Source: Gelatoporia subvermispora B
Lineage: Eukaryota; Basidiomycota; Agaricomycetes; Polyporales; Gelatoporiaceae
DNA: 64,000 nucleotides
Assembly: GCA_000320605.2 (NCBI GenBank)
Contig: KB445794.1
Coordinates: 1,998,996-2,062,995, forward strand
Reading direction: 5' to 3'
Position 1 is the stretch's first letter, and each line of letters begins with the position of its first letter. The position numbers and the translations under genes are program-made. Below the pieces are notes generated by a model. The model worked only from the letters and a program-made list of their open reading frames with translations. It ran no database searches and was not told the DNA's origin. Shown here one piece after another: positions 1-12,698 of this stretch.

Positions 1-669
1 TTACCTTGTTGCTTGCTCTTACTGCACTTTTATGACGCTTTCGATTTTGTGCTGCGACGATGAGAAATTGTAGGTGGATATCCATCTGTGCTTTGCGTCT
101 GATCATGGACTGTACTTTACTGGAGGAATAGTGTATTGTACTTTATATCACGAATTGAACGAACTGCCAATTTGACATCGTGCTTGTGGCTGCCACCAGC
201 GATGAAATGCTTCCGCCCATGCCCGTTGCTGGGCGCTTCCATAGCAGTTGATGCCGCGACACGGTCAATCTGCTCAGAGGCTCTCAGAACGGACGTCCAG
301 CGACATTTACCATCAGTTCGACACTACTGCGTACAACAACTTCGCTCTTGCGAGTACATCAGAAATAAATTGCGGCCTTCCGGTCTGGCGTTCTCGCGAT
401 TTTTGTCGAAATGTCATTCTGCGTTTTGTCGCGACGTCGGCGGTCGTACCTGGCCATTTGGCAGACGCTCGCCGCCCAAAAGTCTCGCCTGCATCAACCG
501 TCCCGTCCATCAGATGCAACATTCCCGTTAGCCACCCTCACGATCTTTGCCCTCGCTCTTTTCTCCAGGCAGTTTCTACTCGATTCGTTCTTTTGGAGTC
601 TCTACTGGCAGTGGTCTTCGGTTGGTTCTGATCTCAGATAACCGCTGAATATCGACGGGGTCGGATACC
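1..669. other. Left-edge intergenic stretch
   Basis: No convincing gene is visible. The reading frames here overlap one another on both strands and show no family motif or splice-linked continuation. The last part, from about 540, is rich in C and T on the plus strand and probably holds the promoter and leader of the CorA-type gene whose ATG is at 670. Confidence 0.4.
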
Positions 670-3138
670 ATGTCTAACACTCTTGACGTCTCGCGAAACT
701 CGAACGACGATGGCTCAAAGACCGATGTCGAAGACGGCAAATCTGCCTTCACCGCCTCGCCCGACATGTCCAGTCTGCAATATGCCCCCGGGACCAAATC
801 CGAGGGCCCAACGCGGGCATCGACGGCGCAGCGTCCGTCGTTCGCGCACCCGCACCCCGCGACGCATCCGGCGGTGCGTTTCCGAACAGTCGTGCGCAAG
901 GTGATGGCAATGCACCGCACGTCGAGCATGCTCGCGCGCGGCGGGGTGGGCGCGGAGCCGGGCGCGGACCCGCGTCGCGCGTCGACGTTCGTGCGCTACG
1001 GCCACGTCCGCCAGGACTGTCTGATCGAGGTCGCGGACTACTCCGCGACGCGCAGCAGCTTCGGGCGCATGAGTAACCGCGAGTTCGTCAAGTTCCTCGA
1101 CGACCCCGGCGCGGGGCGCAGGGAGCCGTGGGTGAAGGTGCGCTGGATCAACGTCGGGGGCGTGAGCTGGGACGTGCTGAGCGCGCTCGCGCTCAAGTAT
1201 GGTATGTTGTGCGAGGTGGGTATGGGCATAAGTGCTGACAGCAAACGATAGACATGCACCCACTCGCGCTAGAGGACGTCCTGCAGCAGCAGGCTCACGG
1301 GCGCTCGCGAGCAGACTACTACCCCAAACACCTATACCTGCGTGTTCTCTCTCACTCTCTTTATTCTGACGACGAGACTGCATCCCCACATGCATCAGTC
1401 ACCCATCTACCTCGATCGGAATCCCCTGAGCCGATGGACGGCAAGTGGAATGGCATGTCGCGATCGGGCACGTGGAACAGCTCTGCAGGTCGGAGCAACA
1501 CAAATGGCAGCGCTGCTGAGCGGGGGAGGCGCGGCTGGAGCCTCTTACGTCGCAGACTCGACGAAGCCGCGGACGACTACGAGATGAGAGCTCCGCAAAC
1601 TCCTGGCATTACAGGCCCAGGTATCATGGACAGAGTATGTTCATCTCGATCCGGCCTAGACTGTCTATAACATAATCTGCTCGAATAGAAGGCGCAGAAG
1701 GCGCAAATGTCGCGGGACATGAAGGTTGTCCGCGAGTTGAAGAAGGGTGAGCGCGTCAATGTGAAGATCCAGCCCATGTCAATCTTCCTCTACCGCGATG
1801 GTTCGTATGCTTTACCTTCCGAACTTTCGATTCCTGAGTCCTGACCATGTGCTCGTAGGCACCGTCATATCTGTTCACCCAGGTATTGCCGATATTAACT
1901 CGTAAATGAACTTAGCCGCTCAATTTGTCGTAGACACGAGACTGGAAATGACAGCACCGATTACGGAACGTCTGCGGACACCGAACACTGGACTGCGATC
2001 GACCGCAGATCCCTCGCTTCTGGTAGAGAGTCTGCTTGACTTGGGTGAGTCGTGTGATCATTTTCTATGTACGACAACGCAGGTCACTGATCGCCATGTT
2101 CGTAGTGGTTGATCAGGCACTGGAAGTCGTTGAGGACTACCAGAGCAAAATCCTAGCTATTGAGCAAGCGGTGCTTATCAAGCCCACCATGAAGACAGTC
2201 AGACAATGTATAGATCTTAATATGTGCAGAGAAACATATACTGACCGCCTCGTAGTGCATATCCTGCAGGAGGATCTAATTCTGCACAAGCGGACGTTGG
2301 AGCCAATCAAGACACTCGTCTATGGGTTGCGACGCTACGACGACGACCGAGCTGTCGCAATTGCAGACCGCGACGAGCAAGGCATACCGATTCGGGCGGC
2401 TGGGTATATCAGCCAAAAGTCCCGAATATATTTCGTATGTATTCAGTATAATGTGCGTATCCTTTCGTGATATTGACTTCGCGTTCGTGCAGGCCGACGT
2501 GTATGATCACATGGAGTATATCCTGACAAGTCTCGACATGTTCGCTGGAATTTGTGACAATCTCGTGAACTATACGTTCAACGTAAGTTGTGGTCGAGAT
2601 ATTATGTACGCACACATTTAGACGGATGCTCTAGATGATGTCATATGAGATGAACGAGGTTATGTGAGTATGTTGGTTGAAGTCATCTATCGAACGCTCA
2701 TCCGTTTCAGGCGCCGGCTTACTCTCGCTACCATTATCTTCCTCCCTTTGGGTCTTCTTACTGGGTATTTCGTACGTGTCATATATAGAATGTTCTTCTT
2801 CCTCCGTCACTAACGCTAACGATTTCTAGGGTATGAACTTTGACAACATGTGGTCTGTGCACCGCCCAGGCGCTACCGACCTTCTGTATGTACACTACTC
2901 GGCTCAGTACTCCTTCCACTCAGTCGATTAACATTACGTCGCAGATTCTGGGAGATCGCAATTCCGGTCATGGCAATCGTGATTCCCCTGTTCATGTTCC
3001 GGGATATCAAGCGCCTCGGGCATTACGTGCAGAAGCGGATGACGCAGCAGAGCATTGTAGGGGTGAGTCATGCAGCCTTGGTGATGTCGATTTGAGTTAA
3101 GCTAGCGATACATCTAGGCTCCTCGATCCCGGAGGTGA
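670..3138 (+). CDS. CorA/Mnr2-type Mg2+ transporter, multi-exon
   Basis: Divalent-cation (Mg2+) channel of the CorA family, the fungal Alr1/Mnr2 type, probably in the plasma or vacuolar membrane. The product is roughly 570 residues. The N-terminal part is a disordered basic stretch. It is followed by the alpha/beta cytosolic domain (VRWINVGG.., then DMHPLALEDVLQQQ, the usual HPLALED block) and a long helix (DQALEVVEDYQSKI, LILHKRTLEPIKTLVYGLRRYD). At the C-terminus two membrane segments flank the signature YFGMNF; the GMN tripeptide is the family hallmark. About ten short introns interrupt it. The first, phase 1, runs from about 1202 to 1251, and the last from 3063 to 3117, followed by a six-codon exon ending in TGA at 3138. 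The 670 ATG is the first in-frame start. It is convergent with the pyridoxal kinase gene. Family assignment is secure; the transported ion is inferred from the family. Confidence 0.9.
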
Positions 3139-3640
3139 ACGTTTGATGCGTTGGTTTTGATAGAGTCGAGTCGAGACATCTGCTCACTGTATGTAACATA
3201 TTTCTGTTGGGTATTTGAGTCTATATGTGCGCGATGTCATGCGATTTTATACATTCTTGGTGAAAAAATAGCGAGAAGGCACCGTCTTAAACGAAGTATT
3301 TATTTTGACGCGGCTCACGCGGCTCATTATGATAAATGCAATGAAATCCCCATCTAAGTCGTCTATGCATCGGGGGGCCCTACTACACCTACAGTCTGCA
3401 GTGAGAAGCCATGATCGACACACGCGAAAAAGTCGATCCCGACAACGACCGTCTGTCGATATACCGAGGCCATTTGTCGTATGAAAATGCCGACCATCTC
3501 AATCCTTTCATCACGAACTTGAGATATTCTACGAAATCGCTTCAGCGACTAGATGTCGAACGCTCACAGGCTTATAACGAAAGGGCTTCCTTCTACGGAT
3601 CAAGCAACTATACAATCTTGTACAAACCTCCGCTGTATAT

Positions 3641-4994
3641 CTACGACTCCCAGAAACCCGTCCACGGCTCCATCTGCCGGTATTCTATGTGTTCAGTACC
3701 CCGAATGATGTCCTGACCTTGGACCAGACGGAGCTCCCTCCCGCGCATGCGTCTGATCTTACGGTCCGGCGCGGAGGCGTCCTTCTCTTCATCTGTAGGC
3801 AGCCTATCCTCTTCCGGTAACGACTCAGAGTATTCATGAGTGAGCGAGAGAATGCCATGCGTCTTCGTCAGTGCCTGAGAGACGGCGTGTGATAGTGGAG
3901 ATTCGGCAGGCGATGCAGACGAGCCGGAGGGTTCAAAGTGCGCAAGCACGAGCGCAGAGAAGAGGTCGCCTACGCCGGAGAAATAACCCGGGAGACAAGG
4001 AACGTGCTGCGCGTATACCGAGGAGGGCTGCGAGCTCTCTGCACCTGGTCCGAAGGTGGTTGACGAGATGCAAAGCAGAAAGTCTTGGTCGGGGGAGTCC
4101 GATGGAGGCCGAATGTGTAAGGGGAGGATGTTGCGGAGCCAATCGCGCAGAGGAATTGAGCTGATTACGATATTTGGGACGCGGTATTCGTCATGCAGGA
4201 TCTGGATTGCACGGCGGAGCGAGGTGATATCCAAGATCTTGACATCCGTGAGGACCCTGATGCGAAGATGTCAGTATCATGGAAGGAATATCTGTGCGAC
4301 CGAGTCGAGACTCACTCGACTTCGAACCAGTTGGGCGTAATGATGGTAGCGTTCTGCAGAGCAGTGCGATAGATCGGAACGACGTCAGGTGCAACATACA
4401 TCTTCCCCGAATCGCCGATGACGGCTGCGAGGGTTCTATTAACCCCCTTCCATGCTTAAATAGTTACGCAAGGTACTTACGATCGAGTAGATACAAGAGT
4501 TCGGGATTTCGGTCACGCAGTTTCTTTGCTACAGACATGACTGCGGAGAGCGCCTCCGCGCCGGGTATGTATCCTGGAAGTGATTCAGCTCAAGTCTCCG
4601 CGAACACCGGAAGAGATATACCAGTCAGAAGTCTGTTTGGAAGAAGGAGTCCATTCTGCTCCATGGACTCGAAGATGCCATCGAGTTCCGAGGCGGTGGC
4701 TCTAGTGCCTCCCCACCTGCCATATCCTGATTACGTGCGATGAGCTCCTTCACGCGACAACACAGGCGTAGACACACTAGGCATTCACCTACCGGTGTGG
4801 TTTGAGAGGTTTACAGTGTTGACTACCTAAGATTTTCATGAGACGAAGTCAGCAGGAGAAAGTGTGGATCAGATACTCACGTCGACGTCGTATCCCAGAC
4901 ATTGCAGCGGGAAAACCGCGGCCTTCCCACCAACATAGCCGAAAGAGACATGGGACTGGATGCTGAGTACTCTGCCTTCGCCTGAACGGGGCAT
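3641..4994 (-). CDS. Pyridoxal kinase (Bud16/PdxK type)
   Basis: Phosphorylates pyridoxal, pyridoxine and pyridoxamine with ATP in the cytosol, in the vitamin B6 salvage pathway. The product is about 370 residues over several exons. The N-terminus ([20 protein letters not shown]) is the classic PdxK opening. It is followed by [12 protein letters not shown], then [17 protein letters not shown], then [14 protein letters not shown] (nucleotide-site region), and ITPNWFEVE. The anion-hole block [17 protein letters not shown] near the C-terminus contains the catalytic Asp of the GxGD motif. The start at 4994 gives an ATG directly ahead of the conserved block. The first donor is GTGAGT after CLGYDVD. 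It is divergent from the START-domain gene, with about 240 bp between the starts. The C-terminal tail ([19 protein letters not shown]) is a low-complexity extension, common in fungal homologues. Confidence 0.9.
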
Positions 4995-5237
4995 TTCTAT
5001 ACCGTTTTGCACGCTTCAGTAGGTCAGACGTAAGGAGAGGAAAGAGGTATGATTGATCTGCGGATTGACTTTGCCAGCCCGTCTAATAGAGTGTTTTCTT
5101 TACTCGACCTGACTCGTATTTCTATTCCGGATTGGAGAGCTAGATAATTTTGCGCATGGATAAGGCCTTAGCGAAATGCTGGTAATTTACGTGTTGGTGT
5201 AACACGTCATGCCGACCTGGCTGATTATTGGGCGCCT

Positions 5238-8200
5238 ATGAAAGCGAGCTCAGTGCGCACGCCGCGAGTGGTAGCCTGCAGGTCGTTCGCTTCACCCTCC
5301 TTGCAATTCCACAGATGTTCGATGGGGCCAGGTCCGTCAATGGTCCTCCTTGACTTCATGTCCGACTCTTCATACGATTGTTCTAGGTTGCGACAGTCTT
5401 GGTACACTGCTCTCGACGATGCGCAAGCTAGCTTTCGGCAACTCCTCACATCGCACTCTTCACCTGAATGGAAGCGAGTCGTAGCATCCACTGATGGCGC
5501 ATCAACCAGCTCAAAGGGAAAGGCACGCGCATCTGCCACTCCGGTGATTACAGACGTCGTTCTGCATCGCAAATACACACAGACCGGCGAGAACGTGTAT
5601 CGAGCCGTCCTAGAGGTGCCAGCCGGAGATGCCTCGCTTTCCCTTGATTCGTGGAAGTCTGTCCTGGCCACACCTGAGCTCAGACAGGAGTGGGACCCAG
5701 CAGTGGAGAGTGCACAGATGCTTGAGATGTTCGATCAGGCGACGCGGATCTCAAAGACCAAGTTCACCCTTGGCTGGCCTGCGAGGTGCGTCATACTGGA
5801 GTGTTCATTTATGGCCTTTGCTCACTTAATATCCACACCCAGCCCCAGGGACGCTGTCACGATTTCACGAACTTTCAACGACGCAACGACGCTTATCGAT
5901 ATATCGACCTCTCTTCCGCGCTCTCCGGACGAGCCCGTATACCTAAGACCCTCACCTCCGTACGTACGCTCGGATGTTGGACGTAAGTGTCGTACACCTG
6001 TGGGTGTATGCGCCTGACACAGCTGGCATTAGTGTTTGCTTGGTGCATACAGTTGATACAGCCACCACCAAGTGATCAACAACAGAAGAGCAGTGGAAAG
6101 CTGCGCATCACCTGCTTTTGGCAACATAACCTCCGATTGATATGGAACCTGGGCCCTAGTACCAGCCTCGCGCAACAGCTCTGTGCTATGACTGTCGGTC
6201 TCTTCAAGACTGTTCAGAAGCGCGGGAACCGGATACCAATCCTCTCTGGATACGGGAACGGCGTCTCCGTAGAACGCGTGCGCTTCCAGATTGACAGAGA
6301 AGCGCTGACACTGGACTACTCTATTGTGCCAGAGGATGAAGAATCGCCCCTGCTTTCAAATGAACAAGGTCTCGACGAATTGCACGCAATTCGTGAGCAT
6401 CGTAGGCTGACGCGATGTATTGAATGCAAACTGCCTGCGTCTCAGGGTTGGGACGTACAACTGACTACGAAGGCATCTTCTGAGCAAGTTTCGCAGTTGC
6501 CTTGGACTGTACATGCCACACGTCGTGGTCCCTCGCCTAGTGCTTCCGATTATGTGACCGCCGAGCAAGACAAAGTCACGCTTGATGTCAAACACGCGCC
6601 ACTGCCTAACGATCACTCCGTACTGAAAGTTAGAGTCGTCATAGAGCTATCTGGTCCCTCAAGTGGCGTCCGGTTAAACGGCGTACCACACCCAATCGAG
6701 GAAGTCGAGGAACGGGATCCATCTTTTTTCATGTCTCAACCCATGCTGCAAGATGCATCGAGTACCGCTGATCTGAGCTTCCAGACCCAGTCGTCGGTTA
6801 GCACAGTAGCATCCAGCCCTTCGCGATCATCCACGATAGCTGATAGGCCGCAATTGGTACGGACGATTACGGAGCGAACGGCAGCTGCGGAGAAGTCTAT
6901 ATTCTCTCGGGTGAAGCGGAACTATATTTACTTCTCCTCGCTTCTCCAGGAACCAGAAGCGAAGTGGAAACGTAGTGAGTACGCTATCGTCTATCGCACT
7001 CTTCACATCACCTGATCACCGATCGCGAAGCTACTGAGGCTCGCGGAGTGTCGATTGCTCAACTTGACTCTATTGACCCGACGCTTGTCGTATATCGCGC
7101 CGAAGCGACATTTGTAGGACTTGGATTGTGGGATCTGTATTCTGCGGTGGTGACGCCAGGCGCTCGGGCATATTGGGACAAACTCTACGAGGATGGTGTG
7201 CTCCTGGAAGATGTGAACGAGCTTACTGAACTATGGCACTTCAAGACGAAGCCAGCATGGCCGATTAAGTACGCACTGCACATTTTGTCGGCGGATCGAT
7301 GCTAATCTGTCGATGATCAGTGGGAGAGACGCTGTTGTACTCAAGACTGTGTACAAGTCGCCCACCACGATCCATGTCTTCGCTTTCTCTGCTGATGACC
7401 CAAACCTCTTCCCGAATATCCCTCCCGTAGAGCCCAACGTTATACGTACTCAGATCGACTTGCAGGGTTGGGCGATCGAAGCTCTATCGCCCACAACGAC
7501 ACAGCTCACGCTATTGGAGCAATCTGATCCGAAGGGCTGGTCCAATAAGGCATCCATACCGCAGCAGATGATAAACGCAGTGGCAGGTGTGGGCGAGTAT
7601 GCCATCAAGTGCGGGGGCCCGCCTGTGGCTACTCGACTTGAGGGAGCCAAGACCAATGATGTTCGGTACGACCACGAGCGCGGCCTCTTCCGGCTCGAGT
7701 ACGAGGCTTGTTCACGTCGTCGTACAGCCAGTGATAAGACGACAGACGGGGCACCCTCGTCTCCCGGACTCACTACTATTGAATGCGAGCTTCGCTGCGA
7801 CCTTGATAATTGGGCTTCATCACTCGACATTGTCGTTGATCCTCCTCCACATTCTATATCCTGTCTCCGACGGCATAGACTCTCTTATGGCGGCGGCGGT
7901 CTCTGGCTCACGATCACCCACGATGCAGTGTACTCCAGCGACGAGCGTCTCTTGACCATCGTGCGACGCGGACCTTCCGGGGCGTCGAAGGACAAAGGTT
8001 TGGTGATGGTGAACGGTGCCAAGGTAGATGTGGATGTAGAAGAGCTGCCTGAGCGCGAGGTGAAGAATCTCACGAAGCAGAAGCGTGTCAAACCTACACG
8101 CGTACCTCTCGACCAGCCACCCGTCCTTGGTACTATCCGTCGACGCCGTGCTGAGTGGACCGCCGACGCCGACAAGGATGGTGGAGACAGTTCCTCCGGC

Positions 8201-10794
8201 AAGGCTGCAGACGCATCGCCAAAGGACGGCGTCACAGTGACGACGCCTCGCTACGCGGCATCGATCGGGAATTTCTTCACGTACGCGGTCCAGCATGCAA
8301 CGACCACGACTCAGCAGGCTGTCGCTGCGATGTCGCCTGTGTCACCCTCCGCAGACGGTACAATCCTCTCCTCGTCGATTCCGCCAATGCAGTACGCGCT
8401 CGAGGCTCTCGCGTACCTGCAGAGCATGCATACGCGACCTCTAACGGATGAGTGGACGCTTGTGAGCGAGAAGGACATCCCAGTGCATCGCAAGCTCGCG
8501 CCGGAAGTCTCGCCGACCATTCCTGTGCACCGCGGCGGGCGGGTGCTGGAGGGCGTGTCTGCAGACGAGATCGCACCGGTGCTCTCGAGCTATGCGTGTC
8601 GCGCGCAATGGGACACCCGCTTTGGCAGCGCGCAGGTGCTCGAGGCGTATGGCGCTGACGCGCACACCGCGTTTGTTACGATGAAGGGAGGGTTCCCGTT
8701 CCGCGACCGCGGATTCTACCTCGCGTCGCTCGTCGCGCGAGAGAGCGCAGGCGCTACGCCTTCGAGGCGGAATACCGGCGAGTCGGAGCAACCGCATGAA
8801 GGCCGCTCAGCAATTTTCTGCGTTACGGCGTCGTTCTCCCCCGATTCGGCTGCATCATTTTCGGCGAACAAGTACAACCCGTTTGGTCTGCCTGTTGGCC
8901 GCGTTTTTGTGGATGGTTGGATACTCGAGACACTTGACCCATACGCAGACGAAAACTACGCGATCCCGTCGACGCGATGCACACGCGTTGTCGCAGTTGA
9001 CTATGCTGGCTCTATCCCCGCCGCAATGAATTCGTCCATCAATGCGACTATGCCGAAGTCCATCCTTGCCCTGGAATCCTATATCAAGGGTATCTCACCA
9101 TCGCCTTCCATCCGTCTGCCTGCGGCAGGTGTCGTAGTCCACCATGCTACCGATGACGGCCCACTAAACAAGTCGTGGACCTTGCGGCGTCGAGACCCCA
9201 ACCGAGTGTTGATCTCTACGCAATTTAATCCGACTGACAAGGTATACCGCACCGTCATGCTACTGGACAGCTCGACCGCCTTATCCGGAAGCTCTCCAGT
9301 AGTTTCTCATGACAAGACCCCCAAAGCCAGCAAGGCTACCCTGAATTTTCAAGCCACACCATCCAGAGAAACCCTACGCGACGGTCGGAGTACTGATTCA
9401 CGGACCGCACCACCTTCTACGCACACCGATACCGAGCCTACGCCGGACCGCCCGCGTTCGCGCGATGCTGCGCGCTCACCCACGATGTTCACTTCTCGCG
9501 GCGAAGTGCGTCACCCGACGGACCTGCTCGTGTCCGAGATAGTCGTCGACTCGAAGCTCTTCCCAGACGGGTACGAGCTGCATGTTCGCGCGCGGCTCGA
9601 GAAGACGAAGGCGCGGCTTGCGCTCGCGGATGCGGGGAACGATGGGCTCGCCGAGGGCGTGCTCCCCATGACGTGCTCCGCCTTCACACTGCCCCCTTCG
9701 CCGCTGCACTCGTCTGGGCTCAACGCCGACCCACCCCCACGACATTTGTTACGGCTGCATCTGCCGACGGCTCAATACCAAGTGTCAACGATTCAAGATC
9801 CTCTCACTGGGGAGACTCGGACAGCCCCGCCCAAGCCGCAGTGGCTGACGGACCTCGAGGAGGGCCGCGCTATCATCGCGGTCGAGATCCGTTCAGCTAC
9901 CGCGGGGCGCGCTACGAAGGGCACTGTTGCCATCGACGGCGCCTCGGTCGCTGTTCTCAGCGAGAAGGAGTCGCTAACGGTGCTGGGAAGGGATGAATTA
10001 TTGGATGGACGGACTTCCAAGATGGATTTACTCGCAAGGTGCGATCGCCGGTTGTTCATATCGCGCATGGAAGTCATATCTGATGCGTTGACCCTGCACC
10101 GATCCAGGTCCGCCGCCGAGGCGGAGCAGCTGCCCGACAAGCTACAGACGCCGCTCGCAGTGGCGGAGCACCTCCTGGACGCAGGCGCGCAGACGCCGCA
10201 GATGGCGCCCGCGCCGGACGCGCGTGAAGCGGAGAGCATCGCGGCGACGCCCGAGCCGAGCCCGGAGGCGTCCGAATCGGTGAGCACCCAGTCCTTCTAC
10301 AGCGGCGTGCGCGGACGTGCACTGAACGGCGTGGCTTGGCACAGGGTCCGCAGGTTGCACCAGCGCCGGCCGAGCCGCAGGCAGGTGACTCGCCCGCGGC
10401 GGGGCTTCTACGCTTCTTCAATGGGTACCCCAACACGCTGCTGCGGCTTGCGGGCCCCATGCAGCGGTCGGTGTCGGGCTCGGGCAGCACGCCCGAGGCA
10501 CGGGTGGGCGGCGCGGAGACGAAGACGGCGGTCGCTGTGCGCGAGGCAGCCGGCGCGAGGAGAGCGTGGCGCGGGTACCCGCTGTCGACGGTGCTGGTGA
10601 TCGCACTGATCGCGTTTTTGATCGGGTCCCTCTTGCGCTCGCTCGTGTCGCCGGCCGACTTTGTGTATGTGGTGACGGACCCGCGTGATGCGGAGACGGA
10701 GAAGGCGGGCTGGCGCGAGGTCCGGCGGTTGTTGGAACTCAAGTATATTGTCGGAGGGTGGGATTTCCAGGTTGCGGTCGTCCGGAGACATTGA
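5238..10794 (+). CDS. Large tail-anchored protein with three START-like domains
   Basis: Predicted lipid-binding or lipid-transfer protein of about 1,750 residues. START folds bind lipids or sterols; the ligand here is unknown. Three START-like modules can be seen: one at about 5440-5980 (SWKSVLATPELRQEWDPAVE.., GWPARDAVTISRTF), one at about 7050-7600 (YWDKLYEDGVLLEDVNELT.., then GRDAVVLKTVY), and one at about 8440-9100 (CRAQWDTRFGSAQVLEAYG, GGFPFRDRGFYLASLVAR). The linkers are disordered. A single hydrophobic helix lies near the C-terminus (LSTVLVIALIAFLIGSLL), followed by about 55 residues. The last intron, 10280-10344 (GTGAGC..CACAG, phase 0), joins the long exon to the membrane-anchor exon. 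Other introns are near 5784-5849, 5980-6035, 6975-7045 and 7269-7320. The 5238 ATG is the furthest upstream; 5322 and 5340 are alternatives. Confidence 0.75.
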
Positions 10795-12698
10795 CGGGTC
10801 ATACTAGTTTAGATCTAATACTAATGGTGGATGTATTTGTGAGGCGCGGCTCTACTGACGCCATGTATTCGAGTGACGAGCACTTCTGTCGGACGAGCGA
10901 CCTCCGAGACGGCTTTTGCGAGGATGGGTCTCGTTTACCCTGTCGCTATAGTGTGGTCAATTTACCCCTACTAGTACATAGTGTGTTGGTTTAAAGCTGT
11001 CCAACGGCGCCATTCAGTTGAGGGACGCTAAGTATAACTAAACACGGATCGAGCAAAATGACGCGAAGTCTATCGAGGTGGTCCCGCCAGATAAGACGTA
11101 CAAGTGGCGATAGCATGCGTCAAGATATGACGACCACAAGGGGAGAAGAAACTAAGCTTCGGCGAAAGGTCTTTGAGCAATAACAGCAGCTATAATCTCG
11201 AGCGCAGGCTTCTTGAAACCTTGTCTAGAAGCATTTGTAGCTCGAACCTCTGATAGATATTTACCAACAGTCCGATGTTTCACGGCCTCAGATGAGCATC
11301 CTATGATTGTATCATAACATCTCGCTAATTTCCGGCATTCTCATTTTCCTTCCGGTGATAGGATGTAGTGTGTCCGACCCTCGCGACGCCAGCAGATGTC
11401 AGTGCGCACAGTTGTACGATTATAATACATGGCGATGAACTTTGCCGTACACAACGGGTCGTCTGTATACGAATTGCGGGATGCGGACTATGGTGCTGCG
11501 GCGTGATGTTGCTCGGGAAGCGCGTCATTGCGGGACTCGCGGGGAACTGGAAACGCAGATAATCTGTTCGATCAGCTCGCTGTGGTCAATCTGATACACT
11601 GGCAGCTTCGTTCAACCGATAGAATCACTACAGAGAATAGATAACGGTGATCGAGTCCACATTACTGTATGGGTCACCTCTATGCGAGAAATAGCACCCG
11701 GAGCATGGCGCTTGATGTTGCTCGGGGAACGGGTCGTCGCGGGGGAGTACTCGGAGCCAGAGAATATGTTCTGCGATGGCTCTGCTTCCATGGAGCGCGG
11801 TGCCAACGTGGCATGAACATCACCCGATGTAACTGTAAATACTTCGTTGACGTGCAGCATACCGAGCGCTACAGCTGTCGACCTGGATGTAATGATGTGG
11901 CTGAGCACGCCGTTCGGGAATATATCACTCCCCAGTGCAGTCGGGAAGAATTGAGGACAATCGAGAGTGCGAAAACGAGGCGAAGGTGTTATTGTGAACG
12001 TGTAGCTCGCGAGGCGGGCCTCGCGGAGACGGAAGCAGATGGCGGGGGCGTGGCGGGGCGGCACGTGGTGTGCCGGCTGAGGCTGGCGTGTGCGCGCCCG
12101 ATTCCCATCGGGGAGTCCTCGCGCTTCTGGCACTGGCTCTGCGCCAGCCTTGCCACCTCCCGTCACTCTTCTTCCCATCCTCCCGATACCATCTTTCCCT
12201 TTCCCCCTCACCCCGACGCCCTCGACCACAGCCAGGTCGTTTTCTTTCTTCGTGTTGTAAGATATCCTTCACCATCGCGACCCGCCCTCCCCGCCTCCTT
12301 CATAGCCACACCATCTCGGGCAGCCTCCTTCTGCTCTCGGACTGTGTCAGACAGCATCCGAGGCTCTTCCTGCTGCGCTGGTTCGTGAAAATCTGCCCTG
12401 AATCTATCCTCGACGCTCAGTTCTCGTCTGATCGTGCTTGCGGTGCCTCGTCTATTGTTGTCGCTCCAGCATCTCCAGTAAGCAATCTACCACTTTTCTC
12501 AATCACTGTCAATCAGCATCTGACCAGCTTCCGACTGCACAGGTTAGTGTATGCGTCTCTATCGACCAACTTTTACTGATTTCATCCTATCCTGCTATAC
12601 CTCACCACTCTGTTCGTTTCATCTATCCACTCGCTATTCGCGTCCCGCTTCCACCGCGCGTACCGTCCAGGCGACCTGTAATCTAGCTTCTCGCCGCC
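10795..12698. other. Intergenic region and long leader of the LisH gene
   Basis: No gene is supported. Frames on both strands are short or low in complexity. From about 12100 to 12690 the plus strand is strongly C/T-rich, the usual look of a basidiomycete promoter and 5' leader, and it ends in a good start context (GCCGCCATGG) at 12699. A 14-base identical repeat with similar flanks lies at 11504 and 11713. Confidence 0.4.

Noticed and set aside
3411..3716. 101-codon plus-strand frame after the CorA gene
   Set aside because: Overlaps the 3' end of pyridoxal kinase in antisense and has no motif; could only be a chance frame.
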